Position numbers and translations under genes: made by a program
The notes under the pieces: generated by a model
Seen by the model: only the letters and a program-made list of their open reading frames with translations
What the model was told of the DNA's origin: nothing
Databases searched by the model: none
Part shown: positions 10,111 to 22,790 of the stretch, piece by piece
How positions within the stretch are numbered: the first letter of the stretch is position 1
Layout of the letters: every line of letters starts with the position of its first letter
Assembly (NCBI GenBank): GCA_029215795.1
Contig: JARDYH010000005.1
Coordinates: 36,338,001-36,402,000 of the forward strand
Direction of reading: 5' to 3'
Length of the DNA stretch: 64,000 bases
Source of the DNA: Anniella stebbinsi
Lineage: Eukaryota > Chordata > Lepidosauria > Squamata > Anniellidae

Positions 10111-13100
10111 TCGCACCGTGATGTGAATTGGATGTCGTGACTTTGCAGGGGCCTTTGGACACGTGTGGGTGTGCAGCCGTTACTTTGGAAGCAATAGTGG
10201 TAACGATGCAATTATTCTTTATATTCCGCTATCCTTCGGATAAAATAACACCTAGATCGGGCCAGGTAGAAAACGCAGCAGTGATGGATGGGTGTAGGTT
10301 GACTGGAGTGGCCTGTGTTTGGGGATGGTTGCTGCATTACTCCACCTTGTGCGTTTCCTGTCTCTGAGCTTCCTGGGCTTGAAGTTCTACATTCTGAGGC
10401 AGATAATTTTTTCCCTTTGCTGGCTCTAGAGCTCTGTTGCACAGGATGGGTGTTACAAACCTTGGCCAGGTTTGGGGTGGGCTGTGAGTGCTATTGACAA
10501 AACGACCGTTGCAAATCTTTGCTTGCATTCCCTGATAAATACTTATATGTAAGTATAAACTGTGTATGTGTGTGTGTGTGTGTGTGTGTGTAGTTGGGTC
10601 AGCACTGGTGTGGTTAAAATAGTGCATGCTATCGAATCAGCTATTTCTTGTGAACTGGAGCTCTGGGGATGGAGCTGCTTTCCCTTACATCCAAACTTCA
10701 GTGGTTGGTCAGTAGGAAAAATGTGTAACTGGTGGGTATCTCTTGCCTGACCTTTACTAGTTCCTCCTCTGGGAGCTATTTGTACATGCACAGTTCCCTG
10801 CTCATCTGCCCTCTTCCAGAACATGAATGCAAGAAGATGCTCAGGGTTTGTTTTCAATTAATCCACATGCAGGAGGTGGAAACGGTCAGAGGTTATGCAT
10901 GGGAAGCAGGGTGGTGAAGGGGTTTGCTTCCTTCGATTAAGCCTGCAGCAATCCTTTTCTGGGGATGGGGTATGTGGAAGACTCATCTTGATGTCCCTGT
11001 GCATGAGAATCTGCTTTAAAGGGTTGTGTGTGTGTTCTCTTCAAAGTGGCAGATACCGTTGTGTGTGCTTGGCCCTAATGTGTGCACTTTGTTTGCTGAT
11101 CCTCCTAGTACAGCCACCTGGAGCTTGGTAGAACAGGTCCAAAACAGACTTGGGCCATAGTAGAGATGTTGATGTTGGCTAATGCAAAGCAAAGTCATCT
11201 GTGCTTGAATTAGATCAATGCTGCTATGTTTAATTGTACCCCTTCTCTTACTGAGGTGAGCATCACTACCTCTGGACCATACTGTCAATAGGTTCTGATA
11301 GTTTAGAAGGGTGTTCAGCAACACAGCCATGTCATCTTTGGGAATTGTTCCTGTACAGGGAAAGATGATGAATTCACATTTCTGTTGATTTTTTGTTTCT
11401 TGGACATGTTACCACTTTTTCTTGGACCCAAAGCCAGATCGTCAGTAAAAAGAATAATATGCAGCTGCTGCTTGCTAAATTAGCTGTGAAAACGAGCAGA
11501 AAGTTATAGATAGTTGTGCCGTAAAAAAAGCACTCATTGCCCAAGTTTCTAAACATTTGAAATTGGCACTGAAGAGTTTAGAATATTTCTTTTAGCATTG
11601 GCACTAAGGAGTAGAATCCTAGATTTCTATTGCAGGGAGGGAACCGCAGGGTCCCTGTTCTTGTGCTTTAGACACAAATCTAAGGCACCCAGGTAAGCTA
11701 CTCTGCTCTTGAGAATTGTTAAAGATCTTAGTTTACTGTTTAGTAGAAGGGTGGACAACTTGTGGTCCTCTAGATATTTTGACGTACATTTCCCATCGCC
11801 CCAAGCCAGCATAGCCAAAGGTAAGGAATGTTGGGAATTGGAGGCCAAAACATCTAAAGGGCCACATGTTGCCCAAGTATAAATCCCTTTTCTTGTGGCT
11901 AATTTTTTTTTAAAAGGCTAACAAGTGATATATTAACAACAACTCTCCGTAAGGGGGGTTTGATAGAAATTGAGTCTGTTATTCCCTCTATCTTTCTCCT
12001 CTACCACTTGAAGCGATTTGAGTGGTCTGCACATCTTTGTATGAAGCATGTACAAAGTGAGCCAAATTGAATATTGATAGGTGTAAGAGATATAGTTAGA
12101 TACAAGCAAATGTTCAGCATATCTTTTGGGCTTGCTTTGGAGAACAGAAAAATTCAGGGGGAAAGTTTTTTCCCCTGAAGCCTTTTTTTCCCTGAAAGAC
12201 TGAAAAAATGAAGAAAAAATGGATTATGGAATGTTTCATTTTAGCATGATGAATAAAATGTTTAAGACAAGGTGTTACTTCTTACTTACCCTTACTTCTC
12301 CAAATGATTTCTAAAAACTTTTTATGGAAATAGGTGCTTTATGTGTGCTTGACACTGTGGAGGACTGGCGGAGACACACATAAATAATTTTCTTTGTTAC
12401 TAATATTGATGGTTTCTTCTGGTTTTTTTAATTGTTTTTTGCCTGCTCCTCATAAACTGGCAAAACCGAAGAGGTTCCTTACAGTTCAGGGGTTCCTTAC
12501 AGTTCAGGAGCTTGTAACTCCATTTGTTACCAAAAAAAAGTAAAAATGCAAAAAAGTAAATTCAATTTGTAATAATTGTTTGACTACACTATATTTTTAC
12601 TATACCAAATGTTATAATTTTATGCCAAACCAACTTGTACATAATTACATTTTATGTTCCTAAAGTAACAAAGTGATGTTCAATCTGTAAAAAGTGCTAA
12701 TATTGCATTTTTTAAAAATTTTCCAAAAATTTCCGTCCGTCCGTCCCCCCCCCCCCTGAAAAAATGGGGGAAATCTGTTTTTTCCCGTGGCTTCAAAATT
12801 TACAGGAATTTTGCATCTCTAGCTTTAATATGAACTCTTAGGCAGAAATACTTAATATAGTCTGGGATTCTATAACAATTTTTGGTTTTCTCAGTCAATA
12901 AATGGGCAGTGATGATGTTCAGATAATACTAGACTTCTTATAAGCTGTTGAAATATTGATTGCCTTTCTCTGGAAAAGAGAGATTGTCTACCTCCACTGG
13001 ATTGATGCTACAGGATTTGGGACATGGCATATGTCTAAAGGTGCAATCCTATTTACATGGGAGAAAACCCATTGAGCTCAGTGTGGCTTACATCTGAGTA

Positions 13101-16100
13101 GACCTATATAGTTTTATGTTGTGAATATACTAGATTAATTTGTTGGGGGGGGGAAGACCACACAATAATAAATGGACAGCAAATTGGATGTTACTGATTT
13201 CTGGACTGATAAACTGAATGTTATTAATTGTAATCATTTGCTAAAATTAAAAATTAAAGAACCAATTAAAGAACCGGAACTAACTTTTTACTTGTCGTAA
13301 CAAGAAGTAAGAGTTTTGTAACACCTTAAATCAGGGGTAGGCTCCAGATGTTTTAGTCTGCAGTTCCCTTAATTCTTGACCATTGGCCTGAAGTTTATGG
13401 GAATTGTGGTTCAAAACATATTCTAGTGTTTAAGGGTACCAAGCCAGGCCTTAAACACCAGAAGACTAATTGTCTTTTGGGGAATAGAGCCCACTTTATG
13501 AGATGCATGAAGGTTTGTAGATGTAAATACATACATATATACACACACCAATATGCAGTAAATTGTAATCAAGAGTTACATAACATGCAAGAGTTACAGT
13601 CTTTGACATTTCTATGCAAAGATGAAATATTTATTTTATTTATTTATTACATTTGTATACCGCCCCATAGCCGAAGCTCTCTGGGTGGTTTACATAGGAT
13701 TAAAACAATTAAAAAACAATATACAAAAATTAAAACAGCAAAAACATACAACATACACACAATACACATATGCATTTAAAACCACTATAACAGCCCAAAA
13801 AAGCTACCCCCCAAAAAAAGGTTGCCTCTAAAGCAAAGAAACAACTCTCAGTACTTTTCATAGCAGAACTTCAGATCAGTTGAATGCATTTGTATCTTTT
13901 TCCAAAAACATGTTGACAACTTCCGTTATTTAATTTTCCTGGTGGGGATGTGTCAACAGGCTAAAATGGATTTTGCGATATTTTCGTTTATTTTGTCAAA
14001 CTTAGAACAATTTCAAGATTACCTCCAGCCCGACACTGGAGCTCTTCACCATTTGCCCATTGCTCACTTTGAATAGTACCAAGGACATTAGTGGTTTAAA
14101 AATAAAATAAAATAGCCACTATCATTACCTTCATCTTGCCTCAGAACTCAAGTGTTAGGATTTCCTTGGAAAGTGGACTGGCCCTAACTGGAAGTCAGTG
14201 CAGTTTTCACTTCTGTTGAAAAGGAAGGGGATCTGTGGAAGGTAGTTCGTTTGTTATCTTTAAATGCTGTGTTTGTTGACAGCTAAGATCAGAAGAGCAC
14301 ACTTGCAGCAAGACTCTCTTTTCACATCTTTCCTCTTCAGGTAAAACTTCTCTTGCTCACCAGTTCATTGATGGAGAATTTATGGAGTGTTATGACCCCA
14401 CAGTGGAAAGCAGTAAGTGTCGTAGTTAAGTCTTTACTTGATAATATCTGGGCTCTTGGTTGTTAGAATGGCAAAGTAACCTAAATTTTGTGCAAGGGAG
14501 AACTGAATTGGCAAATGTAACCAGGGGGTATATGAATATATTATGGTGTCTTTGCATGAATACTTGATCATGTTTCTACCATAAGACTTTCCAGTGATGT
14601 CCCTTTTGTATGTTCTTATGGGGTGGGGGTGCACACACCAATCTGTTGACTTTACACTATTCTGTTAATGTGGAGAATGTGTCTTGAGGTATTGTAGAAG
14701 AACTTTGCATTTATTTAGTGCGTTTATTTAATCTTTTCCCCTCGCCCCAAAAAGCTTGCAGTATCTTACAGTAATTAAAACTAGGATCATATTGTACAAA
14801 TATCTCTGCATTGGGGAATAGTTGCTCACATTATGTGTGTGTGTAGCCTGATATCCTTTAGTGCAGGGATAGACAACCTGGCACCTTCCAGAATTCTTGG
14901 ACTACAACTCCTACTAGCCATAGCCAGCATGGTTAATGATCAGGGATTATGGGAGTTGCAATCCAAAACAACTGGAAGGCACCAAGTTGCCCACCTCTGC
15001 TTTAGCAGCTCAGAAGCTATTGTATTGGGGAGGACATACTCCCTGGTCCAATGCCTGTTTACTCCAAGTAAGTCATACTTATTTCAATGGGTCTTACTCT
15101 GAAGTAAGTTTGTATGGGATTGCAGTCTTGGTGTGCTGAACAATGTCGTCATGGGATGGTTGGAGAGGGTGAGAAGTTCAAATCTAGCTAGTTTTTTGTG
15201 CAGGCATAAATGTAGATACCCCTTTAATACTCTTGGCTGGGGGCACATTACAGCACTGATCGCTGTGGGAAATATGACACATCCTGTCATGTTGCTCCAC
15301 TATCACCAGCGCGTACATCCTCCCCATCTGTACTCTTCACTCCTACGGTCCATACCCTACGCAGGAAGGAGCGCCTCTCTCTTTTCTTCACATTCCCCAT
15401 TACATCATAGCAACTGAGGGCAGAGCAAAATGGAAAAACACATGGGATGGTTGCATAGGCAATGACAGAAAGGCATGCCTGTGCATTCCTTTCTGCCCTT
15501 TCCAGAAAAGGACATGTCGGGGGTGCAGAGTGGGATGTAAGCAAGGGAAATAGAAATGGATATGGGCCATAGGCAGTTGGGCGGGAGGAAACAGCAGCGG
15601 TTGCTGGGCCAACTGGAAGCCCTTTGTAGACTGGATTTGGTCCAGGGGCTCACTGGTGCTGAGTACTGAGCTAAGGATGCACAACTTCAGTTGTCGTGTT
15701 GGATCATTTATTTATTTATTTATTACATTTACGTCCTGCCTTTCCTCCAGTGAGCCCAGGGTGGTGCACATTATCCTCCTTCTTTCTATTTTATCTTCAT
15801 AACAATCCTGTGAAATAGGTTATGTTGCGAGTCTGTGACTGGCTCAAAGTTATGCAGTGAGCTTCATGGACAAATGGGGACTTGAGCGTAGATTTCCCAA
15901 GTGCCTAGTTGAACACTCTAACCGCTTCACTACACTGGCCTTCATAGACATACTTCACCAATGTGGGACACTCTTTCAGTCCTGCTTAAATGTGGGTTAG
16001 CTTGTTCAGCTGTCAGTAGGAAAGCGCATCTGAATAACGCTGGGAGCTAACCTCCCTTGCTGCTTGTTGTGACTGAAAAGCTGGGAGAGAAGCTGGTCAT

Positions 16101-19100
16101 AAATACAGGCCTCTAAGCGCTAATATCAGTTGTAACAGTGCTGCCCTAAAATGGGCTTTTGAATCGCAAATGATGTTAAAATCAAATAACTTGATTGCAC
16201 TTTGGACAGGGTGTGGCATCTTCTCTGTTCAAACCTCTTGGCTTGTTTGAGTTTCCCCCCTCTTTTTTATTAAAACAGATTCAGTAGCAACTCTGTATTC
16301 ATTTCCTGCCTTGCCACAGACCCTCCCCCATCACAACAGTCCCTTCCTGTTTTTGAAAGGGGGCGGGTTTTTTTTTGCCATTCACACCCACTTCATACAG
16401 AGAAGCATGTTAGGTTATTTTGAGAGCAGGTTCACCCATAAATCTGTCCCGTTTTCTGAGTGAGAACAGATAGCTTGGCTCCTGTTTACCCAATGTGGTT
16501 ATCACTCCTGGAGGGAAAAAAACCTTTGCAGATTTATCTACCCAAAGCATTTGTCAGACCCACTGTTGGGGGTTTGTGCATACGTTAGGTTTTGTCCCTT
16601 TGGTTTCCATACTGAGATGTAACTATAGCCAGTTACATTTGTCTGGACTTGGGAACCAACAATTACATCTACAAGCCAGCAGGAATATAGTACAAGTGTC
16701 TTTCCACAGAGTGGTGCTTCTCCTGCTGTGCTATCATGTGAATAATTAGGCTCGCCTAACTCTGCATGAGATTGGGCTGTAAGTCATGGCTGCACATAAT
16801 CCTCTGGTCCCTTTGGGCATTTTTAGTCACCAGGATGACAACATGCTTACCCTTAGTGTGTTGACAAGTGGTTTCATAGAACACTTGACTATGGCCCAGA
16901 GTATGGGTTGTCATTGAATCATGGATTGTCATTATGTGTGAACCCTGCACTGTGGTTTATCTATGGGTTGTTAACCAAGAACCCATGGTTTGTTGTTGGG
17001 TTGTGAACTCTGGGTTGCGATTAACAACCTATATTTATGCCATAATGCAGGGCTCGCACGTGATGACAGCCCAAGGTTCATTGACAATCCAGACTCAACC
17101 TGTACTCTGGATTGTTGTTACGTGTAAACCAGGTCTCTAACTGCTTTGCCTGCTTCCTTAGTGGTGGCAAGAGCCAAGTGCAAGTCTTCTGGGGCTTCTT
17201 TGCAGCCAGCCTCTTGCACAACTGCTTTGCAGGAAGCACATTTTCTCAGGGCAAATGCTCCAGAATGAATAATGGCCATGATTTAAATGAGCCATATTTA
17301 CATGTGCGTATTTTTATTGTTTACAGTTACTTTAGTTTCGCTTTACCACCCTTCACAAATAATAATAATACAATTTCCAGCCTACTTTTCAATTCTCTCT
17401 CTTGTGTGACCCCATCCCAGTTTACAAAGAACCTTGATCTTACGGCATTGGCAGCAGTGCTTAAAAAAGCCACAATCAGTAAGCAGAGATGCTCTCTTGA
17501 ATGCCTCTGCCTGGCAAGAGTTTTCCTAATGGCCCTTTTTGGGAGGAAATGCCATTGCCATAATCCTCATGCTATTGCTTCCCCTGTTCAGGTGAAACAG
17601 GAATTTGGGTGGGAGTGGCAGGGATAGGAAGAAAAAGAGCAGGGCTGGGTGCCAACCTTGGGCGACGAAGAGGATGGGGGTTTCTGGTCTCGTGGCAGGC
17701 TAAGACCTGAACTGGCAGGAGGAAAGGAAGAAGAGAACGAGTACTTCAAGTGCAGAACCTCATGACAGGGTCCAGGATGTGGGTTAATTTGGGGAGGGCC
17801 GCAGGAGGACCTTAGTAGCATTGCTGAAAATTGCCTCTCCTCCACTCTTTAGCTTACAACAAAATGTTGATGGTGGGGAAAGATGAATTCCACTTGCAGC
17901 TAGTGGACACCGCAGGGCAGGTAAGAGAAGGTGCCCTTGTTTGGTTACAGCATTTCACGTTTGAATGCAAGTGCTCCCTCTCCCGCTCCCACTCGGCTGT
18001 AAGATAAATGGCTTGTATCTAAATACAGCTGATTTGGTGGTAATGCATGGTCATGAAAGCCTATGAAATGGAGAGCTCTTTCTGGGATACATAAGTCCTT
18101 TTGAACTTTACCTGGCTTGGGCACCAATCGCTTTCTCAAGCAGTAGGGGTGGGTGGGGCTGCTTCCATCCCAGTGGATGAAGGACTCCTGGCTCACCCAT
18201 GCATGCCTGCTCATGCAGGACCCATTCCTGTATCAGGTTGTCCTGACAAATGACTTTGGACTCTCCAGCATGACACATCTTTTTAATTGAAGTGCTTCTT
18301 CCTCTTCTCTTGTTTTTGTCCAGGACGAATACACTATCTTGCCTCACTCTTTTATCATTGGCATCCATGGCTATGTGCTGGTGTATTCCGTCACATCTCT
18401 CAAGAGGTAAGGAGTCCCAGAACCTAGTGGATTAAGATGATTGCTCAGAGCACTTGGACAATGAAGTTCTATGGCCTGGGAACATGATAGAGATTGCTCT
18501 GAGCCTTGATATTGCAAGTCCACACAAATAAACACTTCTTCTGGTCCCAGCCTTGCTTAGCTTGATTTCAGCCCTGGTTGTAGATCCATCTTCTCCATAT
18601 GTAGACGTTTCTTCAACCACTTTCAAATGCCCCAGAACCGTCTCATTCCAGTATATCAGTTTGTTTGTTATTTCCCATTCTAAGCGAAACTATTTGAATT
18701 CACGCTGTCCTTTCTGGTTAGTTTGCATTCTATGTTCAACTGTACTAGATAAATGCAATCATGGGGAATGAATGACCATTTTATGCTTTCTACCTTCCAT
18801 ACAAAGTCAATAGGATTCGCCACTGTGGCATCTATCTTGTGTGTGTGTGTAAGTAGCATCACCCTGTCATTCTTCCTCTTGTCTTTTGCAGTTTTCAGGT
18901 GGTAAAGTCTCTACACAGCAAGTTATATGAAAGCAGAGGGAAGACAAGGTAAATGTTAATTTGCTGAGGTGGGGGCAAGAAGGAGCATGATTCTAAGAGA
19001 AGATATTAGCGAATAGTAGAAAAGAGCTATCAAAACGGAGTGCGGGTGGGTGGGTGTTTACACTATCCCATGCTACAGTAAAAGCTCTTTCCCAGGAAAG

Positions 19101-22100
19101 GATTTTGGAATGGACAATATTGCTAGTAGAATAGTCACTTGAACTGGCAATGCATGTGGTTGATGACTTTCTTCAAACAGTTAATGTCTGATGGCAATTT
19201 ATTTTGAAGATATATGAAACAAAGCTATCATCCAGATTGTGGTGACAGTTATTTTAAGCACTTCATTGATGAGACAAACAGTCAGTAGCTTGCTAGTTCT
19301 ACAGCAGCTGGCATAGATTCCCAAGACCTGCACTTTCCATTATCACAGTAATCATAATTATAATTGCAACAGTACTTTTTGAATGGTAAAATGCATACTT
19401 ATATGGATAGGTCCAAGGATAAAGCCTGGGGGATCAGGCCCACATTCTCTCCAGACTGCTGGCCTTAGAGAATATTATCTTTGTCCTTTCAAGTAGAATT
19501 GCAACACAGGGCTGTTATTTATTACATTTCTGTTATCACTCAATAGCCAAAGCTCTCCCAAGTGGTTCACAATAATTAAAACCATAAAATACAACACTGA
19601 ACATGTGCAGAGTGTATTTCCCTCTCTAGGGAGTAACCATAGCCAGCATCAACATATGTAGGAAGATTGACAAGCAGGGTTTTCAGGTTAATATGTGAAT
19701 TCCAGGAAGGTCTGAGACTAAGAAAAATAGATTACTCATACCTGAACCTCATAGATTCAGGCAGTTAAGCCTTTCAAAATAACTTGAATCACTCGAGCTG
19801 TACAAAGAAGGGAGCAACTCCCATCAGAAATTTGAGTCCTTACAAGAGAAATGCCAGCGTTCTCGTCTACCCCTGGGTCAGGAGCTGGTAACTTGTTGGG
19901 CCTAAGTGCAGAGGTGTTATGATGAGTGAAGTGGGGTGAGATCTCCACTTAGCACACAGGAAGTCCCTTTCAGAATGGTCCCTTTCTTTTTGGCAGGATG
20001 CCTGTAGTGCTTGTTGGCAATAAAGCTGATCTGTCGCTAGAAAGGTAAGAACTTAATTGTCTGTTACCTAAAAAAGTGTGGCCCAAGAGTAAGGGCAGGA
20101 ATGGCTTGCTTCCGTCTCTCTTTAAAACTCTGGATATAACTGGGGTTGTACCAGGGTTGGGGGAAGTAGGTTTGTGCTTAATGTTTGATCTCTTAGAATA
20201 ATATTTGGCCAAACATTGATTCATTCTAGCTTGCCAGGGTCGCATGTAGCTTCTCCGTTCTGTGCAGTTCTTGTTAATATATTGGGGTTGGGGTTGCTTT
20301 TGTGCATTTTGTTACATCAGGCAGGCAGGTGCAGAAGGTTTGTCTTTCCACTACGCATCAATAGCGCATTGTTTGTACCAATCTCTACCTCCTAATTCAG
20401 GCCCTGATCTTGTTGCATTCTAACATTCCAAAGTAGAATTCTATCTTGAACAGGCCCCTGTTGTAAGTGACAAAAGATTCTGTTGGCTCATCTCCTAGGA
20501 TCAGGGTTGTATGTTTCTGAAATGTACTACATCAAATTTTGAGATCGCCTTCCTGAAAAAATCATTGTATTCTGTCTTTTTAAAAGCAGGCTTCTAGTCT
20601 TCATGGTGGCAAGGATTTCTTTGAAAACATGTGATCAGCATTAGCTGAAAGTTTAGAAATGCAAGATGCTTTGGTCACAGATAGGAAAAAGGGGAGGCTC
20701 CTGTATTCTGCAGGGAGTGTGGTGCAGTGGCTAGAGTACTGGACTGGGAGTTAGGAGATCCAGGTTCTAGTCCCCACTCAGTCATGGAAGCTTACTGGGT
20801 GACCTTGGGCTAGTCACAGACTCTCATCTCAACCTACCTCACAGGGTTGTTGTTCTGAGGATAAAACGGAGAGGAGGAGGATTATGTATGATGCCTTGGG
20901 TTCCTTGGAGGAAAAATGGTGGGATATAAATTCAATCAATCAATCAGGGAATTCTGCAATGCTCTGAGGCCATGTTGCCCTTTATCGTTGTCCTCTCTAA
21001 ATATCAAAATATTGCAACCCATGTGGTGGTTATGAAATGAAATTACTGTGTGTTTGCCCAAAATATTACCCACCATACACATAATTGTTGCTTTCTTTTT
21101 ATTGCAGGCATTTGTGCATGCAGAGTATGCCAAACATTGTCTGGTTTATTTTTCTTAATTGTAAATCAGCCTGGGCCCAGGCCCCTCGAGGTAGCTCAAA
21201 TCACATCTAATAGAAAGCGTGCTGATGGCTTGGGATCTGCCCACTCTCCTTTTTCATCTCTTCCCCTTTGTGTGTTTCTCTAGCCGTCAGGTCAAGACCG
21301 ATGAGGGCAGGAAACTTGCCGATTCCTGGGGGGCCGTTTTCTTGGAATCTTCAGCAAAAGAAAACCAGGTCTGAGACCTCTTTCTCCTCCTCCTAGATTG
21401 GGACTGGGGGATGAGTGCTCTAAAGGACACAAAACGTCACTTTCAGATGGCCACAGAAATCCTTCCCCAGTGGCTTGAGGGTTTGTCGTGAGTTTAACCT
21501 TGATGGGAATGAGTGTGTTCCTTGAGTTTAATTTTATTTCGTTGATTACATTTCCATCCTGCCCAATAGCTGAAGCTCTCTGGGCAGTTCACAAAATTTT
21601 TAATAAATACATTATGCAGGCCACTGGGCCTGTTCAGATAACACGCTAAACCATGGTTAGGCCTCTGACCATTTTGCAGCAAATCGTTAGTGCATGTGTT
21701 TAATCTGTGGTTATGTAGCCACCATGGCTAGGAATGGTTCACACAACATGCCAAGCCATTATGTTTAGCTCAGAATGCTTAACCACTGTGGCTTAGAATG
21801 TCATCTGAACAGGGTCATTGACATATTAAAAGACAGCACACACACGCCTCTTAACAATTTTAAACAACCAACAATAAGAAATATCCAGGATCTGATTAAA
21901 TCCTTGGGTTCCCTTATCCAGAATTACAGAGCACCTGTGGAGCATTCCCTGTTAATTCTGTTTTACCTTTATTCTTCTTGGATGTCATAAGCCAGTGTAA
22001 AGGCAGAAGTGGCCATAAACACGGGTGCTTCCTCTTGGGGCAGCCTTCCCCAGTGTGGCATCTTCCAATTAGCAGTGCAGAACCCCTTTCTGCCTGAGGG

Positions 22101-22790
22101 CCAAATTCCATGCCAGAGAAATCGCATTCTGGTGGTGGATGGGGCCAAAATACCAGCCTATTTTAGCTTAAAGCTCTTACTGCCAGTAACTAAGCCTTAG
22201 GAGAGGCATTTCAACCCTTTAGAATTGGGGAGAAAAAACTATCCAGAAACTGGGAAACCACCAAACAATCTGTGATTTTAGGGAAAATGGGGTGGGCCAG
22301 AGGAAGTGATCATAGCCACCTGGGGAATCCTGGATTGAGAATCCAGAAAGCTGGATTTGATCCCCAGGTTTGAGGTTCTCCAGATGCTCTGGACTACAAC
22401 TTCTAGCATTCATCCCCAATGGCCATCCTGACTGGGGCTGATGGGAATGGAGGTCCAAAACATCATGAGGGTACCCAATTGGGGAAGGCAGTCCTGGAGC
22501 ATGCCCTTGAAACGGGTGGGGAAACTGTGGCTCTCCAGATGTTGGGCTTCAACTCTCCCAGCATGGCCAGTGGTCAGAGATGATGGGAGATGTTGCCTGA
22601 CAACATCTGGAGGTCACAGGTTCTGCACATCTGCCTTGAAAGCAGGGGTGAACTTTCTCTTTTGTGTAACTCTCACATGTCTCCCTTTTTTGTCTCGCAG
22701 ATGACTCAAGGTATCTTTACAAAGGTCATTGAGGAAATAGATCGTGTGGACAACTCATATGGTGAACAACGCAGCTGCATCCTGATGTGA
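9504..22790 (+). CDS. RHEBL1: RHEBL1: Rheb-like small GTPase, eight coding exons
   Basis: Coding exons are 9504-9555, 14341-14412, 17853-17920, 18324-18406, 18892-18948, 19997-20044, 21284-21368 and 22701-22790. All introns are GT-AG, and the phases join into 184 codons plus TGA. The start [15 protein letters not shown] identifies RHEBL1 rather than RHEB. Ras-fold motifs, in RHEB numbering: P-loop GYRSVGKT (13-20) with the Rheb hallmark R15; switch I YDPTVEST (35-42); DTAGQDEY (60-67); NKAD (119-122); SSAKEN (149-154). The C-terminus is CILM, a CaaX box ending in Met, so farnesylation is predicted. By family knowledge it binds GTP, sits on endomembranes and activates mTORC1. Oddities are Ser41, where RHEB and human RHEBL1 have Asn, and Ser16, as in RHEB. 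There is no frameshift or stop, so the gene appears intact. Human neighbours KMT2D and DHH are not recognisable here. Exon calls come from reading, not from transcripts. Confidence 0.97.
10560..10592. repeat. (TG)n microsatellite in RHEBL1 intron 1
   Basis: An almost pure TG run of about 33 bases, broken by one TA dinucleotide near its start. It is probably polymorphic. Confidence 0.9.
11748..11877. repeat. Foldback repeat in RHEBL1 intron 1
   Basis: The arms are GTGGTCCTCTAGATATTTTG and CCAAAACATCTAAAGGGCCA, with a degraded CATTTCCCATCG core. It is more diverged than most copies. Confidence 0.5.
13038..13112. repeat. Short foldback repeat, CCCATTGA family
   Basis: GGTGCAATCCTATTTACATG precedes a CCCATTGAGCTCAGTG centre and a CTTACATCTGAGTAGACCTA arm. 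Related pieces lie near 7770-7805, 15060-15128, 33430-33530, 41160-41220 and 61030-61125. It is a dispersed short element of unknown mobiliser. Confidence 0.5.
13333..13422. repeat. Foldback repeat, truncated copy
   Basis: CTCCAGATGTTTTAGTCTGC faces GGGAATTGTGGTTCAAAACA. The outer flanks are missing. Confidence 0.5.
13620..13740. repeat. Dispersed 3'-end repeat with ATACCGCCC signature
   Basis: An A/T-rich TTTATTTATTTATTACATTT run leads into ATACCGCCCCATAGCCGAAG and CTCTCTGGGTGGTTTACA, then an AATTAAAA-rich tail. The same signature, decayed, recurs at about 19515-19580, 21525-21610 and 38215-38290. It is probably the 3' end of a non-LTR element. The 117-codon frame across it is not a gene. 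Confidence 0.5.
14864..15000. repeat. Foldback repeat in RHEBL1 intron 2
   Basis: ACAACCTGGCACCTTCCAGA..GGACTACAACTCC faces GGGAGTTGCAATCCAAAAC..GGAAGGCACCAAGTTG. The arms are well preserved. Confidence 0.65.
15703..15945 (-). mobile_element. tRNA-derived SINE, reverse orientation, intron 2
   Basis: Read on the minus strand, it starts at CCAGTGTAGTGAAGCGGTTA (A-box region) near 15945. It passes a damaged B-box region and a CACTGCATAACTTTGAGCCA body, and ends in GGCAGGACGTAAATGTAATA with an (ATAA)n tail at 15703. It is the same family as the better-preserved + copy at 20712-20946. Confidence 0.75.
16890..17140. repeat. Foldback MITE-like element in intron 2
   Basis: ATTGTCATTATGTGTGAACC near 16927 followed by CTGCACTGTGG is mirrored by CCATAATGCAGGGCTCGCAC..GTGATGAC near 17038-17070. 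A third related piece, GGATTGTTGTTACGTGTAAA, lies at 17109-17128. The structure suggests nested palindromic DNA-transposon remnants. The boundaries are uncertain. Confidence 0.4.
20712..20946 (+). mobile_element. tRNA-derived squamate SINE, intron 6
   Basis: A polymerase III A box, TGGTGCAGTGG (20720-20730), fits the TRGYNNARNGG consensus. A B box, GGTTCTAGTCC (20763-20773), has one mismatch from GGTTCGANTCC. A body with GGGTGACCTTGGGCTAGTCA and CCTCACAGGGTTGTTGTTCT follows, then the 3' end GGTGGGATATAAATTCAATC with an (AATC)n tail. It is nearly full length. Confidence 0.85.
21626..21816. mobile_element. Harbinger-like MITE in RHEBL1 intron 7
   Basis: The left terminus GGGCCTGTTCAGATAACACG and the right terminus ..GTCATCTGAACAGGGTC form an imperfect terminal inverted repeat. 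Immediate 3-bp flanks are ACT (left) and ATT (right), one mismatch from a target-site duplication. The TTCAGAYAACACG pattern resembles the Harbinger ends elsewhere in the window. There is no coding capacity. Confidence 0.55.
22373..22632. repeat. Two tandem foldback repeats before RHEBL1 exon 8
   Basis: One copy spans about 22373-22462 (TTCTCCAGATGCTCTGGACT arm). A second spans about 22512-22632 (GGCTCTCCAGATGTTGGGCT arm facing CAACATCTGGAGGTCACAGG). The second ends about 70 bases upstream of the exon 8 acceptor. Confidence 0.6.

Noticed and set aside
9557..10162. A 201-codon minus-strand frame and several frames over 80 codons around the RHEBL1 start
   Set aside because: They are Pro/Arg/Ser-rich, overlap the CpG-rich promoter and the real exon, have no domain, and are explained by few stop codons in GC-rich DNA.
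20712..20946. A polymerase III A/B-box pair as a tRNA gene
   Set aside because: It cannot fold into a cloverleaf with an acceptor stem, and a SINE body and (AATC)n tail follow.
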